A DNA stretch of 64,000 nt from Streptomyces sp. CG 926 (GTDB lineage Bacteria; Actinomycetota; Actinomycetes; Streptomycetales; Streptomycetaceae), in assembly GCF_003148825.1 (NCBI RefSeq), contig NZ_QGGZ01000003.1, positions 496,001 through 560,000 of the forward strand, written 5' to 3'. The notes under the pieces were generated by a model, which was not told the origin of the DNA, did no database searches, and saw nothing but the letters and a program-made list of their open reading frames with translations. How positions within the stretch are numbered: position 1 is the stretch's first letter; every line of letters starts with the position of its first letter. The position numbers and the translations under genes were made by a program. Shown here piece after piece: positions 6,479 to 18,890 of this stretch.

Positions 6479-7775
6479 GACCGCGCCCCCGCCGCCGCCC
6501 GAGCAGCGTCCAGCCGCCCAGCACCGACAGCAGGACGGCCCCGGTGCCGAAGCCGGCGCCCGCCACGATCCGCATCGTGGAGTGCCGCTCGGCGGCCTCG
6601 GCCGCCTCCGGGGCGGTGAGCCCCTCCTCGGCCGCGGCCCGGTCCGCGTCGCCCACCCCGAAGCCGCCGGCGGCGGGACTGCCCTGGTACGCGGGCCCCT
6701 TGGCGGGCGTACCGGTGACGTCCAGGCGAAGGGTCAGCGGCACGGGCACCGCGTCCTCGGTGAAGTCGGCGACCTTCGCGCCCATGGTCACGGCGACGTA
6801 ATACCAGCCCGCGACGGAGACGCTCTGCACGGTTCCCCCGCTCGCGAAGCGGTTCTCGTACGTGACGGGCGGGGTCTTCTCCAAGGTGATTCCGGCCTGC
6901 TTGCCGTCGTAGGAGACGTCCTTGTCGGAGATCAGGCCCCGGTAGGGGCTGTAGAGGGAGACGGTGAGCCCGCCCGAGGCCGAGCCGTAGGTCTTGGTCA
7001 TCTTCGCGGCGGCCAGTTCGGCGCCGAGGCCCAGTTGCTGTCCCCAGTCCAGCGGGACCCGGTAGAAGCGGGTCTGCCCGGGCCGCATCTCGTCACGGAA
7101 CACGCCGGCGCCCAGGGCGCGGGCGTCGTTGAAGCCGGTGCCGCCGCTGCGGGGCACCGCCTCGGTGCCGGGCAGCGCGGGGGCGCCCGAGGGCCAGGCC
7201 TCGGGCGCGACGGTGGGGGCGCCGGGGCCGCGGCCGGGCTCCCGCTGGACCTTGATCTCCAGCGGCCAGGGGCTCTGGTCGTAACCCTTGGCCGAGGTCC
7301 GCGTGACCTTGGCGTAGTAGACGCCCGCGGGCGCGCAGTCCTCGTCCTCGGAGCCCCTGCGGACACCGGCGGCGGCGATCGGGTAGGCGTCGTAGCCGAA
7401 GTTCGCCCGGCCGCCGCTGCGCGGGCAGGAGCGCCCGGCGGTGGTCATGATCTCCACGTCGACGCCGTCGCCGCCGGAGACCTTGGCGCCCGCCGCGGGG
7501 CGGACCACGGCGGAGACGTAGACGTCGGACCCGTCCTTGTCGAGGACCAGCCGGTACAGGCGTTCGCCGGGCCCGAGCGTGTCCCGGTAGACGTTCCCGG
7601 CCTCGATCAGCGGGGCGTCCGCCGTGGAGGGCTTGCCCTCCACGGCCTCGGCGCCGTCGGCGGTCCGGTAGGTCGGCAGGGGACCGGGCGCGGCCCCGTC
7701 GGCGTACGCGACCCCCGGCGCTCCCGCGACCAGGCCCAGGGCCGCCGCCCACACTGCCGTCCGTCCCCGAACCAT
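6465..7775 (-). CDS. Secreted or membrane-anchored protein of unknown function
   Basis: The preferred start is ATG 7775, which gives an N-terminal signal peptide (VWAAALGLVAGAPGVAYA). The frame extends upstream to a TTG without a ribosome site. The mature region of about 370 residues is rich in beta-type segments and appears to contain two similar beta-sandwich-like halves, each with the pattern YRDTLGPGERLYRLVLD or FRDEMRPGQTRFYRVPLD. A C-terminal hydrophobic helix (GAVLLSVLGGWTLLG) is followed by RRRGRG, consistent with anchoring and a short basic cytoplasmic tail. The family was not recognised by name. Its 3' end overlaps the kinase gene tail-to-tail. Confidence 0.75.
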   Translation of the reverse strand: MVRGRTAVWAAALGLVAGAPGVAYADGAAPGPLPTYRTADGAEAVEGKPSTADAPLIEAGNVYRDTLGPGERLYRLVLDKDGSDVYVSAVVRPAAGAKVSGGDGVDVEIMTTAGRSCPRSGGRANFGYDAYPIAAAGVRRGSEDEDCAPAGVYYAKVTRTSAKGYDQSPWPLEIKVQREPGRGPGAPTVAPEAWPSGAPALPGTEAVPRSGGTGFNDARALGAGVFRDEMRPGQTRFYRVPLDWGQQLGLGAELAAAKMTKTYGSASGGLTVSLYSPYRGLISDKDVSYDGKQAGITLEKTPPVTYENRFASGGTVQSVSVAGWYYVAVTMGAKVADFTEDAVPVPLTLRLDVTGTPAKGPAYQGSPAAGGFGVGDADRAAAEEGLTAPEAAEAAERHSTMRIVAGAGFGTGAVLLSVLGGWTLLGRRRGRGPTTA

Positions 7776-7847
7776 CACGCCCACCCCGAGTTTGCTCGCG
7801 CAAGCCAAATATTTACATAACGGAAGTTTTCGTCACAGAGCAGCACA

Positions 7848-7877
7848 AAGCCCCGGCCGCAGCGGCAGCCGGGGCTT
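7848..7877. terminator. Hairpin terminator after the DLW-39 gene
   Basis: A ten-base perfect stem AAGCCCCGGC / GCCGGGGCTT (7848-7857 and 7868-7877) with a ten-base loop lies 20 bases beyond the stop of the leftward DLW-39 gene and upstream of the secreted-protein gene. Confidence 0.75.
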
Positions 7878-7897
7878 CATGGGATCAGCCGTGGGTC

Positions 7898-8032
7898 TCA
7901 CACACCGGAACCAGAGGGCACGGAGTCAGTTGCCTCCGTCCACAGGTCCTGCTCGGCGCGGTCCGCCTGGATCTGGCGGTACACGAGGAGCCCGCCGATG
8001 GCGGCCAGTGCGACCAGGAGCAGCTTCTTCAC
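7898..8032 (-). CDS. DLW-39 family micro-protein
   Basis: The 44-residue product begins at GTG 8032 (VKKLLLVALAAIGGLLVYRQ) and has GAGG seven bases upstream. It comprises one hydrophobic N-terminal helix and a short acidic tail containing the D-L-W triplet (RAEQDLWTEATD) that names this small actinobacterial family, found next to the gyrA/DUF3566 region. The longer frame back to 8209 overlaps the tRNA-Ile gene and is not credible. Its function is unknown; a small membrane-associated protein is likely. Confidence 0.82.
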   Translation of the reverse strand: MKKLLLVALAAIGGLLVYRQIQADRAEQDLWTEATDSVPSGSGV

Positions 8033-8085
8033 CGCGCGACCTCGTCTTTCGTTGACGTAGGGGACTTCTGGCGCCCAACAATACA

Positions 8086-8107
8086 CACCGACCGATACCG
8101 ATCGGTG
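8086..8107. promoter_or_regulatory. Imperfect inverted repeat upstream of the DLW-39 gene
   Basis: CACCGACCG and CGATCGGTG form nine-base arms with one mismatch around a four-base centre, about 55 bases upstream of the DLW-39 start. It could be an operator. No regulator is indicated. Confidence 0.3.
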
Positions 8108-8136
8108 ACCTGCCGGCCCACCAACTGGCCCAACGA

Positions 8137-8170
8137 CGAAGACCCCCAGGCCTTGGCCTGGGGGTCTTCG
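8137..8170. terminator. Hairpin terminator downstream of tRNA-Ile
   Basis: Sixteen-base perfect arms (8137-8152 and 8155-8170, core GACCCCCAGGCC) are separated by two bases. It lies just past the 3' end of the leftward tRNA-Ile. Confidence 0.85.
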
Positions 8171-8176
8171 ACACTG

Positions 8177-8250
8177 TGGGGCTAACAGGATTTGAACCTG
8201 TGGCCTCATCCTTATCAGGGATGCGCTCTAACCAACTGAGCTATAGCCCC
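8177..8250 (-). tRNA. tRNA-Ile (anticodon GAT)
   Basis: The 74-base minus-strand sequence has a GGGGCTA/TAGCCCC acceptor stem, a D-arm with AGCTCAGTTGGTTAGAGCG, an anticodon loop CTGATAA and a T-arm with GGTTCAAATCC. The GAT anticodon reads AUC/AUU. The encoded 3' end stops at the discriminator A without CCA. It sits downstream of gyrA and DUF3566. Confidence 0.95.
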
Positions 8251-8368
8251 ATCCGCGCTGCGCGCTGACTCCTGAAGATTAGCGCACAGACCCGGTCAGG
8301 CCAAAATCCGTTGCCCGGGGGCGTCTGCGCAGGTCATCCGACCCGTCGCGGGCGCCCGAACGGACGGC

Positions 8369-9001
8369 CTACTCGTCCTCGGCGAGGGTGAGCTCCACAC
8401 CGCCGACGAAGCCCGCCGACAAGTTGTAGATGAACGCGCCCAGCGTCGCCAGTGCCGTCGCCAGCACCACGTCGATCACCGCGATGACCGAGGTGAAGAT
8501 CAGAACGCGCGGCAGCGACAGGAACGACTGGAGGTCGAAGCCGTTGCCCTCGTTCGAACCGGTCGCCTCGCTGATCGTGCCGCCGACGGTCGAGAAGACG
8601 CCCATCGCGTCCATGACCATCCACAGCACGGCCGCCGCCACGATCGTGCAGATGCCGAGCGCGATCGACAGCAGGAAGCTGACCTTCATGACCGACCACG
8701 GGTCGGCCTTGGCCACCCGCAGTCGCGCCTTGCGCGTGCGAGGGGCCGTACGGACCCCCGTGCGCGGCTTTCGCTGCGCGCCCGCCGCCTTACCGCCCGG
8801 CGCCGCCCCCGGGCCCGAGGGCGCCGAGTAGGCCTGCGGCGGGTGGTACGGCTGTGCGGGCTTGTCCTGGCCGGCGTCCGCGCCGACCGACGGCTTCGGT
8901 CCTCGGGTGTCCGTCACGGTTCCCCCCTGGGAGTCCGCGGCAGGGCCACGGGCACCGTTCGCTCCAGTCTTGGCCGGTCCGGCGCCCGTGGCTCCACTCA
9001 C
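8369..9001 (-). CDS. DUF3566 family membrane protein
   Basis: The start is GTG 9001, with GAGGAG about six bases upstream. The first ~100 residues are a Pro/Gly/Ala-rich, then basic, cytoplasmic segment (RTRKARLRVAKADPWSVMK). Two hydrophobic helices follow: SFLLSIALGICTIVAAAVLW and VLIFTSVIAVIDVVLATALA. The C-terminus is acidic (ELTLAEDE). This matches the DUF3566 proteins encoded directly after gyrA in actinobacteria. In mycobacteria the corresponding locus is linked to cell-wall and division functions. It is separated from gyrA by three bases, so it belongs to the gyrBA transcript. Confidence 0.87.
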   Translation of the reverse strand: MSGATGAGPAKTGANGARGPAADSQGGTVTDTRGPKPSVGADAGQDKPAQPYHPPQAYSAPSGPGAAPGGKAAGAQRKPRTGVRTAPRTRKARLRVAKADPWSVMKVSFLLSIALGICTIVAAAVLWMVMDAMGVFSTVGGTISEATGSNEGNGFDLQSFLSLPRVLIFTSVIAVIDVVLATALATLGAFIYNLSAGFVGGVELTLAEDE

Positions 9002-9004
9002 GAC

Positions 9005-11611
<2,607 letters not shown>

Positions 11612-11654
11612 TGCTGGTCAGAAGTCCTTTCAGGCGGCGGTCAGCGGAGCCGAC

Positions 11655-13958
<2,304 letters not shown>

Positions 13959-14492
13959 TCACCCGTAGGTGTCGCCCGGGCCCTTGCTGCCCGGCGCCCG
14001 CCACGGCCCGTAGCCCTTCGGCCGTCCGCCGGGCCCCTGGACCTTGATCAGGCGTACGGTGCCCTGCCCCAGATCCGCGTTCAGCCGCGCGACCAGCTGC
14101 GGAGCCAGCAGCTTCAGCTGCGCCGCCCACGCCGAGGAATCGCACCGCACGACAAGCTCACGGTCCTCGTACCGTTCCGGTTCACAGTGGGCCGCGATCT
14201 CCGGGCCGACGATCTCCGGCCAGCGCTCCATCACGCCCGCCACCGCCATCGGCATCTCCCAGCCGCGTTCGGTGCGCAGCCGGTCCAGCGCGGCCATCAA
14301 AGGCATCGGGTCCCGGCCGTCCGCCCGGGCTCCCGAGCGCAGCCCGGGCTGCTGCCGCTTCTTCCCGCCGACCGCGTTGCCCCGGGCCCGCGCCTGCTCG
14401 CGCGCCGCCGCGAGGGCCTGGCGCGCGAGGTCCACCCCGGAGACCTCCGGGGTCCTGCGACCCTCCTGCGGGTCCTTCGCCTGTTCGTTCAC
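13959..14492 (-). CDS. DUF721 (DciA-like) protein
   Basis: The 177-residue protein has an Ala/Arg-rich N-terminus with a [19 protein letters not shown] helix. It is followed by the DUF721 domain ([20 protein letters not shown], then [18 protein letters not shown]). DUF721 includes DciA, the replicative helicase loader or operator of bacteria lacking DnaC/DnaI, which fits a gene between recF and gyrB. The C-terminus is Gly/Pro-rich. Its start overlaps the recF stop by four bases (14489-14492), implying translational coupling. The DciA role is inferred from family and context. Confidence 0.9.
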   Translation of the reverse strand: MNEQAKDPQEGRRTPEVSGVDLARQALAAAREQARARGNAVGGKKRQQPGLRSGARADGRDPMPLMAALDRLRTERGWEMPMAVAGVMERWPEIVGPEIAAHCEPERYEDRELVVRCDSSAWAAQLKLLAPQLVARLNADLGQGTVRLIKVQGPGGRPKGYGPWRAPGSKGPGDTYG

Positions 14493-15625
14493 AGCCGGGT
14501 CACCTCACCGCCGGACACCCCGAACCGCGTTCCGACCAGCACCCCCGGGACGTCGTCGTCCACCGCCGCCGTCACCAGGACCTGCTCACCGGGGGCCACC
14601 AGCTCGGCCAGCCGCTCCCGACGCCGGGTGTCCAGCTCCGCGAACACGTCGTCCAGGATCAGCACGGGCTCGCTGCCCTCCGAGCGCAGCAGCTCGTAGG
14701 AGGCCAGCCGCAGCGCCAGCGCGTACGACCACGACTCCCCGTGACTCGCGTACCCCTTCGCCGGCAGCTCCCCGAGCCGCAGCACCAGGTCGTCCCGGTG
14801 CGGGCCCACCAGGGTCACACCGCGCTCGATCTCCTGCTTGCGCACCTCGGCCAGCGCGGCCAGCAGCACCTCGTAGAGGGCCTCGCGGGTGCGCGCCGCA
14901 CCGCTGTCCACCGGCTCGCCGACCGAGGACTTGTACGCCAGGCCCAGCGGGCCGCCGCCGGGCGCGAGCTGTTCGTAGGCCTTGTCCGCCAGCGGCAGCA
15001 GGGTCGCGATCAGGTCCAGCCGCTGGGCGAGCAGCTCCGCGCCCACGCGCGCGAGGTGCTGGTCCCACACGTCGAGGGTGGACAGGTCCATGGAGCGGCC
15101 GCCGTGCCGGCGGGCCATCGCCGCCGACTTCAGGAGGGTGTTGCGCTGCTTGAGCACCCGCTCGTAGTCGGAGCGGACGGCGGCCATCCGCGGCGAGCGC
15201 GCCGTGACGAGTTCGTCCAGGAACCGGCGCCGCTCGCCCGGGTCGCCCTTGACCAGGGCCAGGTCCTCGGGGGCGAAGAGCACCGTCCGTATGATCCCCA
15301 GCACGTCCCGCGGCCTGACCTGCGAGGAACGGTTGATCCGGGCCCGGTTCGCCCGGCCGGGATTGAGTTCCAGTTCCACCAGCTGCTGCCGCTCGCCCTG
15401 GGTGACGGCGGCCCGGATGATCGCGCGGTCCGCGCCCATCCGCACGAGCGGGGCGTCCGAGGAGACCCGGTGGCTGCCGAGGGTCGCGAGGTAGCCGATC
15501 GCCTCGACGAGGTTGGTCTTCCCCTGGCCGTTGGGGCCCACGAACGCGGTGACGCCCGGGTCGAGGGGAACCTCGGCCCGGGCGTACGAGCGGAAGTCGG
15601 CCAATGAGAGATGCGAAACGTGCAT
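14489..15625 (-). CDS. recF: DNA replication and repair protein RecF
   Basis: The 378-residue protein is an SMC-like ATPase. The Walker A motif is GPNGQGKTN (30-38), the ABC-type signature region lies near [12 protein letters not shown], and Walker B with the D-loop is [13 protein letters not shown] near 335. RecF loads RecA at single-strand gaps with RecO and RecR. The N-terminal [14 protein letters not shown] is the usual start. It precedes the DUF721 gene with a four-base overlap. Confidence 0.97.
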   Translation of the reverse strand: MHVSHLSLADFRSYARAEVPLDPGVTAFVGPNGQGKTNLVEAIGYLATLGSHRVSSDAPLVRMGADRAIIRAAVTQGERQQLVELELNPGRANRARINRSSQVRPRDVLGIIRTVLFAPEDLALVKGDPGERRRFLDELVTARSPRMAAVRSDYERVLKQRNTLLKSAAMARRHGGRSMDLSTLDVWDQHLARVGAELLAQRLDLIATLLPLADKAYEQLAPGGGPLGLAYKSSVGEPVDSGAARTREALYEVLLAALAEVRKQEIERGVTLVGPHRDDLVLRLGELPAKGYASHGESWSYALALRLASYELLRSEGSEPVLILDDVFAELDTRRRERLAELVAPGEQVLVTAAVDDDVPGVLVGTRFGVSGGEVTRL

Positions 15626-15681
15626 TCGGCGCCGACCTCCCCCGGCTTCCCACTACTCACTGTGGTGCTGTGCTGCTGTAC

Positions 15682-15703
15682 CCCGGGGCCGCTCGGCCCC
15701 GGG
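15682..15703. terminator. Hairpin terminator after gnd
   Basis: Perfect arms CCCGGGGCC and GGCCCCGGG around GCTC lie 11 bases beyond the gnd stop and upstream of recF, separating the two leftward units. Confidence 0.75.
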
Positions 15704-15713
15704 CTGCGACGTG

Positions 15714-16589
15714 CTACTTCTTCTCGACCGCGTGGCCGCCGAACTGGTTGCGCAGGGCGGCGATCATCTTCATCTGCGGGGAGTCGTCCTGCCGCGAGGC
15801 GAAGCGGGCGAACAGCGACGCGGTGATCGCGGGCAGCGGTACGGCGTTGTCGATCGCCGCCTCCACCGTCCAGCGTCCCTCGCCGGAGTCCTGGGCGAAG
15901 CCGCGCAGCTGCTCCAGGTGCTCGTCCTCGTCGAGGGCGTTCACGGCCAGGTCCAGCAGCCAGGAGCGGATGACGGTGCCTTCCTGCCAGGAGCGGAAGA
16001 CCTCGCGGACGTCGGTGACCGAGTCCACCTTCTCCAGGAGCTCCCAGCCCTCGGCGTAGGCCTGCATCATGGCGTACTCGATGCCGTTGTGGACCATCTT
16101 CGCGAAGTGGCCCGCGCCGACCTTGCCGGCGTGCACGGCGCCGAACTCGCCCTCGGGCTTGAGGGCGTCGAAGACCGGCTGTACCCGGGCCACGTCCTCG
16201 GCGGCGCCGCCGTACATGAGCGCGTAGCCGTTCTCCAGGCCCCAGACGCCGCCGGAGACACCGCAGTCGACGAAGCCGATGCCCTTGGCCTTCAGCTCCT
16301 CGGCGTGCTTCTCGTCGTCGGTCCAGCGGGAGTTCCCGCCGTCGACGACGACGTCACCGGGCGACAGCAGCTCGGCGAGCTCGTCGACCGTGGACTGGGT
16401 GGCCGCACCGGCCGGGACCATGACCCACACGACGCGGGGGGCCTGCAGGCTGTCCACAAGTTCCTGCAGGCTGTGGACATCCGCGAGGTCCGGGTTGCGG
16501 TCGTATCCGATGACGGTGTGGCCTGCGCGGCGGATGCGCTCGCGCATGTTGCCGCCCATCTTGCCGAGACCGACGAGACCAAGCTCCAT
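15714..16589 (-). CDS. gnd: 6-phosphogluconate dehydrogenase, decarboxylating (short form)
   Basis: ATG 16589 with AAGGA ten bases upstream gives 291 residues; the open frame to 16817 has no coding character. The N-terminus MELGLVGLGKMGGNM is the dinucleotide-binding fold. The catalytic region contains VSGGVWGLENG and KMVHNGIEYAMMQAYAEG with the conserved lysine. The length fits the short, probably NAD-preferring Gnd class rather than the ~470-residue enzyme. It oxidises 6-phosphogluconate to ribulose-5-phosphate. Its location between dnaN and recF is typical of Streptomyces. Two DnaA-box-like nonamers lie inside the gene. Confidence 0.95.
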   Translation of the reverse strand: MELGLVGLGKMGGNMRERIRRAGHTVIGYDRNPDLADVHSLQELVDSLQAPRVVWVMVPAGAATQSTVDELAELLSPGDVVVDGGNSRWTDDEKHAEELKAKGIGFVDCGVSGGVWGLENGYALMYGGAAEDVARVQPVFDALKPEGEFGAVHAGKVGAGHFAKMVHNGIEYAMMQAYAEGWELLEKVDSVTDVREVFRSWQEGTVIRSWLLDLAVNALDEDEHLEQLRGFAQDSGEGRWTVEAAIDNAVPLPAITASLFARFASRQDDSPQMKMIAALRNQFGGHAVEKK

Positions 16590-16736
16590 CAGGTGGTTCC
16601 TTAAGCGTTGTGGCCGTCTTTGCCGGGGCTTCCCCGGCCGTGTCCGCACCGGACGCGCAGGGGGGTCGCCCACCGGATCCGAGCCTACGCCGGGCCGTGG
16701 CGGCGGGCCCTGCGGGCGCTCCATGGCGGCCCGTCC

Positions 16737-16789
16737 GGCTTTCCGGCTTTCCGCGTTTCCGGCGGTCCGGCCGTCCGGGGTTCCGGGGC
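16737..16789. repeat. Degenerate TTTCCGG / GTCCGG repeats in the gnd-dnaN gap
   Basis: GGCTTTCC, GGCTTTCC, GCGTTTCC, GGCGGTCC, GGCCGTCC and GGGGTTCC follow each other with an eight-base period. The stretch lies between gnd and the dnaN terminator. No function is evident; it may be slippage-derived. Confidence 0.5.
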
Positions 16790-16825
16790 TTGTGGGTCGT
16801 CCCCGGTCACTCCCCACCCTGTGGA

Positions 16826-16872
16826 CGACGTCGGGCCCGGTCCCGCTGCGTGCGAGACCGGGCCCGACGTCG
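16826..16872. terminator. Hairpin terminator after dnaN
   Basis: A 17-base perfect stem (16826-16842 with 16856-16872, core GTCGGGCCCGGTC) with a 13-base loop lies 13 bases beyond the leftward dnaN stop. Confidence 0.88.
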
Positions 16873-16884
16873 ACAGGTGGAGCG

Positions 16885-18015
16885 TCAGCCGGACAGTCGC
16901 ACCGGCATGATCAGGTACTTGTAGGTCTCGTCCGCCTCCGCGTCGATCGCCGGGCGGCCGCTGAGGAGCGCCGGCTTCGTCGACGTGGTGAAGCTGAGCT
17001 GGGCCACCGGGGAGGCGATCGCGCTCAGGCCGTCCAGCAGGAAGGTCGGGTTGAAGGCGATCGAGATGTCGTCGCCGTCCAGCTGGGCGTCGACCCTTTC
17101 CACAGCCTGTGCGTCGTCGGAGGAACCGGCCTCCAGGATCAGCACGCCCTGCTCGAAGCTGAGGCGGACCGGGGTGTTGCGCTCGGCCACCAGGGCCACG
17201 CGCTTGACGGCCTCGACGAACGGCGCGGTCTCGATCACGGCGACGGAGTTGAACTCGGTCGGGAAGAGCGTCCGGTACTTGGGCAGGTCGCCTTCGAGCA
17301 GCCGGGTGGTGGTGCGGCGGCCCGCGCCCTCGAAACCGATCAGGCCCTCGCCCGCACCGGATCCGGACAGCGCCAGGGTGACGGTGTCACCGCTGGTCAG
17401 CGAGTTGGCGATCTCCTGGAGCGTCTTGGCGGGCACCAGGGCCACGGCCGACGCCTCCGGATTCTCCGGCTTCCACAGGAACTCGCGGACCGCGAAGCGG
17501 TAGCGGTCGGTGGAGGCCAGGGTGACGCGGTCGCCCTCGATCTCGATGCGGACACCGGTCAGCACCGGCAGCGTGTCGTCACGGCCGGCGGCGGTGGCCA
17601 CCTGCTTGGCGGCGGAGGCGAAGACCTCGCCGGCCACGGTGCCGGTCGCGGTCGGCATCTGCGGCAGTGCCGGGTACTCCTCCACAGGCAGGGTGTGGAG
17701 TGTGAATCGCGAGGAGCCACAGACCACGGTCGCCCGTACACCGTCTGTGGAAATCTCCACCGGGCGGTTGGGGAGGGCGCGGCAGATGTCGGCGAGCAGC
17801 CGGCCGGAGACCAGGACGGTGCCGTCCTCCTCCACGTCCGCCTCGACCGAGACCCGGGCCGAGACCTCGTAGTCGAAGCCGGACAGGCTCAGGGTGCCTT
17901 CCTCGGCCTTGAGCAGCAGGCCCGCGAGGACGGGCACCGGCGGCCGGGCCGGGAGGCTACGGGCCGCCCAGGCCACCGCCTCCGCGAGTACGTCGCGCTC
18001 CACCCGGATCTTCAC
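16885..18015 (-). CDS. dnaN: DNA polymerase III beta subunit (sliding clamp)
   Basis: The 376-residue protein begins MKIRVERDVLAEAVAWAARSL and shows the three-fold clamp repeat of DnaN (for example TLPVEEYPALP and the second-domain LASTDRYRFAVRE). It ends YKYLIMPVRLSG, the standard C-terminal strand of the hydrophobic partner-binding pocket. It tethers polymerase III to DNA. It reads away from oriC, opposite to the rpmH-parB side. Confidence 0.98.
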   Translation of the reverse strand: MKIRVERDVLAEAVAWAARSLPARPPVPVLAGLLLKAEEGTLSLSGFDYEVSARVSVEADVEEDGTVLVSGRLLADICRALPNRPVEISTDGVRATVVCGSSRFTLHTLPVEEYPALPQMPTATGTVAGEVFASAAKQVATAAGRDDTLPVLTGVRIEIEGDRVTLASTDRYRFAVREFLWKPENPEASAVALVPAKTLQEIANSLTSGDTVTLALSGSGAGEGLIGFEGAGRRTTTRLLEGDLPKYRTLFPTEFNSVAVIETAPFVEAVKRVALVAERNTPVRLSFEQGVLILEAGSSDDAQAVERVDAQLDGDDISIAFNPTFLLDGLSAIASPVAQLSFTTSTKPALLSGRPAIDAEADETYKYLIMPVRLSG

Positions 18016-18890
18016 CGGAACCGCCTCCTGCTGTTGCTCGCTCGTCTGCCGGCCTTCGTCGTCGGCTCGTCGATGCCTCGACCGATGCCGGGGACCAGTC
18101 TGACGTACGGCGCCGACACTCGGTGCGGCCGGCGGTCAAGTCGGGGACGAGGCGTCGGGGCGGGCGATCGACGAGTTGTGCACAGGACCCGCTTGAAAAC
18201 CGAAACCGGCCTAACTCTCTATGGGGGTAGTAGTAGGGCCTGTGGAAACGGTGGATAAGCCCGTTCTCGCAGGTCAACCCCAGTTTTTTATCCACCGACC
18301 CTGTGGGTGGCACCGGTGGACAACCCCGTGTCTCTGTGGAGAACGAAAAGTTCTGCACAGGCTGTCCCCAGGTGACCCCGATTACTCCACAGGTGCGTCC
18401 CCAGCTTTCCCCCGGTACTCCACAACCCAAACGTCTACATCCGTGTGACCGCTTTCACTCCGGGCGGTGAGAGGGGGTGGTGTGTTGCCGAACAGTGGAC
18501 AAGGGTGTGGAGAAGGCCGCGCATCCTGTGCACAGGACGTGGAAACCTGTGGGCCGACGGTGGACAACGCCGTGGACAGGGCTGTGGACGAAAAATTTGT
18601 CCACAGCCTGTGGATGACGTTTGTGCACAATTCCACAGGGGGCTGACCTGCCCTGATGGAGGCTCACCCCGCACGCCTGTGGACAGATTGTGGGCGACGC
18701 GACCCGTCCCCAGGGTGTGGACGGAAGAAAGTCTCCCAATCTGTGGATGAGTTGCTCCTGCGGGGGCGTATTCGAACAGGTCAGGGGCGCGCGAACGAAG
18801 AAGGGCGCCCCCGTTGTGGACCGGGAGCGCCCTCTGGATGTGTTTGAAGGGGCCCTGAAGCGGCCCCGAACCGGGTGTCGGGGGCCGCGC
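18016..18890. other. oriC: Chromosomal replication origin oriC
   Basis: The 875 bases between dnaN and dnaA hold no gene but about 20 DnaA-box-like nonamers between 18176 and 18750, in both orientations. One perfect TTGTCCACA is at 18597-18605. Single-mismatch copies include TTGTGCACA (18176, 18621), GGTGGATAA (18251), TTATCCACC (18288), GGTGGACAA (18315, 18559), TGTGGAGAA (18335, 18506), AGTGGACAA (18494), TGTGGACGA (18583) and TGTGGACAG (18678). Density and position match the Streptomyces oriC. An AT-rich patch GTTTTTTATCC at 18283-18292 and AAAAATTT at 18591-18598 are the only candidate unwinding segments; no long AT-rich element exists. Confidence 0.96.
18802..18833. terminator. Hairpin terminator after dnaA
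   Basis: AGGGCGC (18802-18808) and GCGCCCT (18827-18833) pair around an 18-base loop, followed on the minus strand by TCTTCGTTCG. A second short GGGGCC/GGCCCC stem (18849-18867) lies nearer the dnaA stop. Together they probably end leftward dnaA transcription before oriC. Confidence 0.6.

Noticed and set aside
8033..8209. Long upstream extension of the DLW-39 frame
   Set aside because: It overlaps the tRNA-Ile gene and its terminator; GTG 8032 has the ribosome site.
16737..16789. Mobile-element remnant or attachment site in the gnd-dnaN gap
   Set aside because: Only a simple eight-base-period repeat is present; there are no terminal inverted repeats or recombinase fragments. No insertion sequence was seen anywhere in the window.
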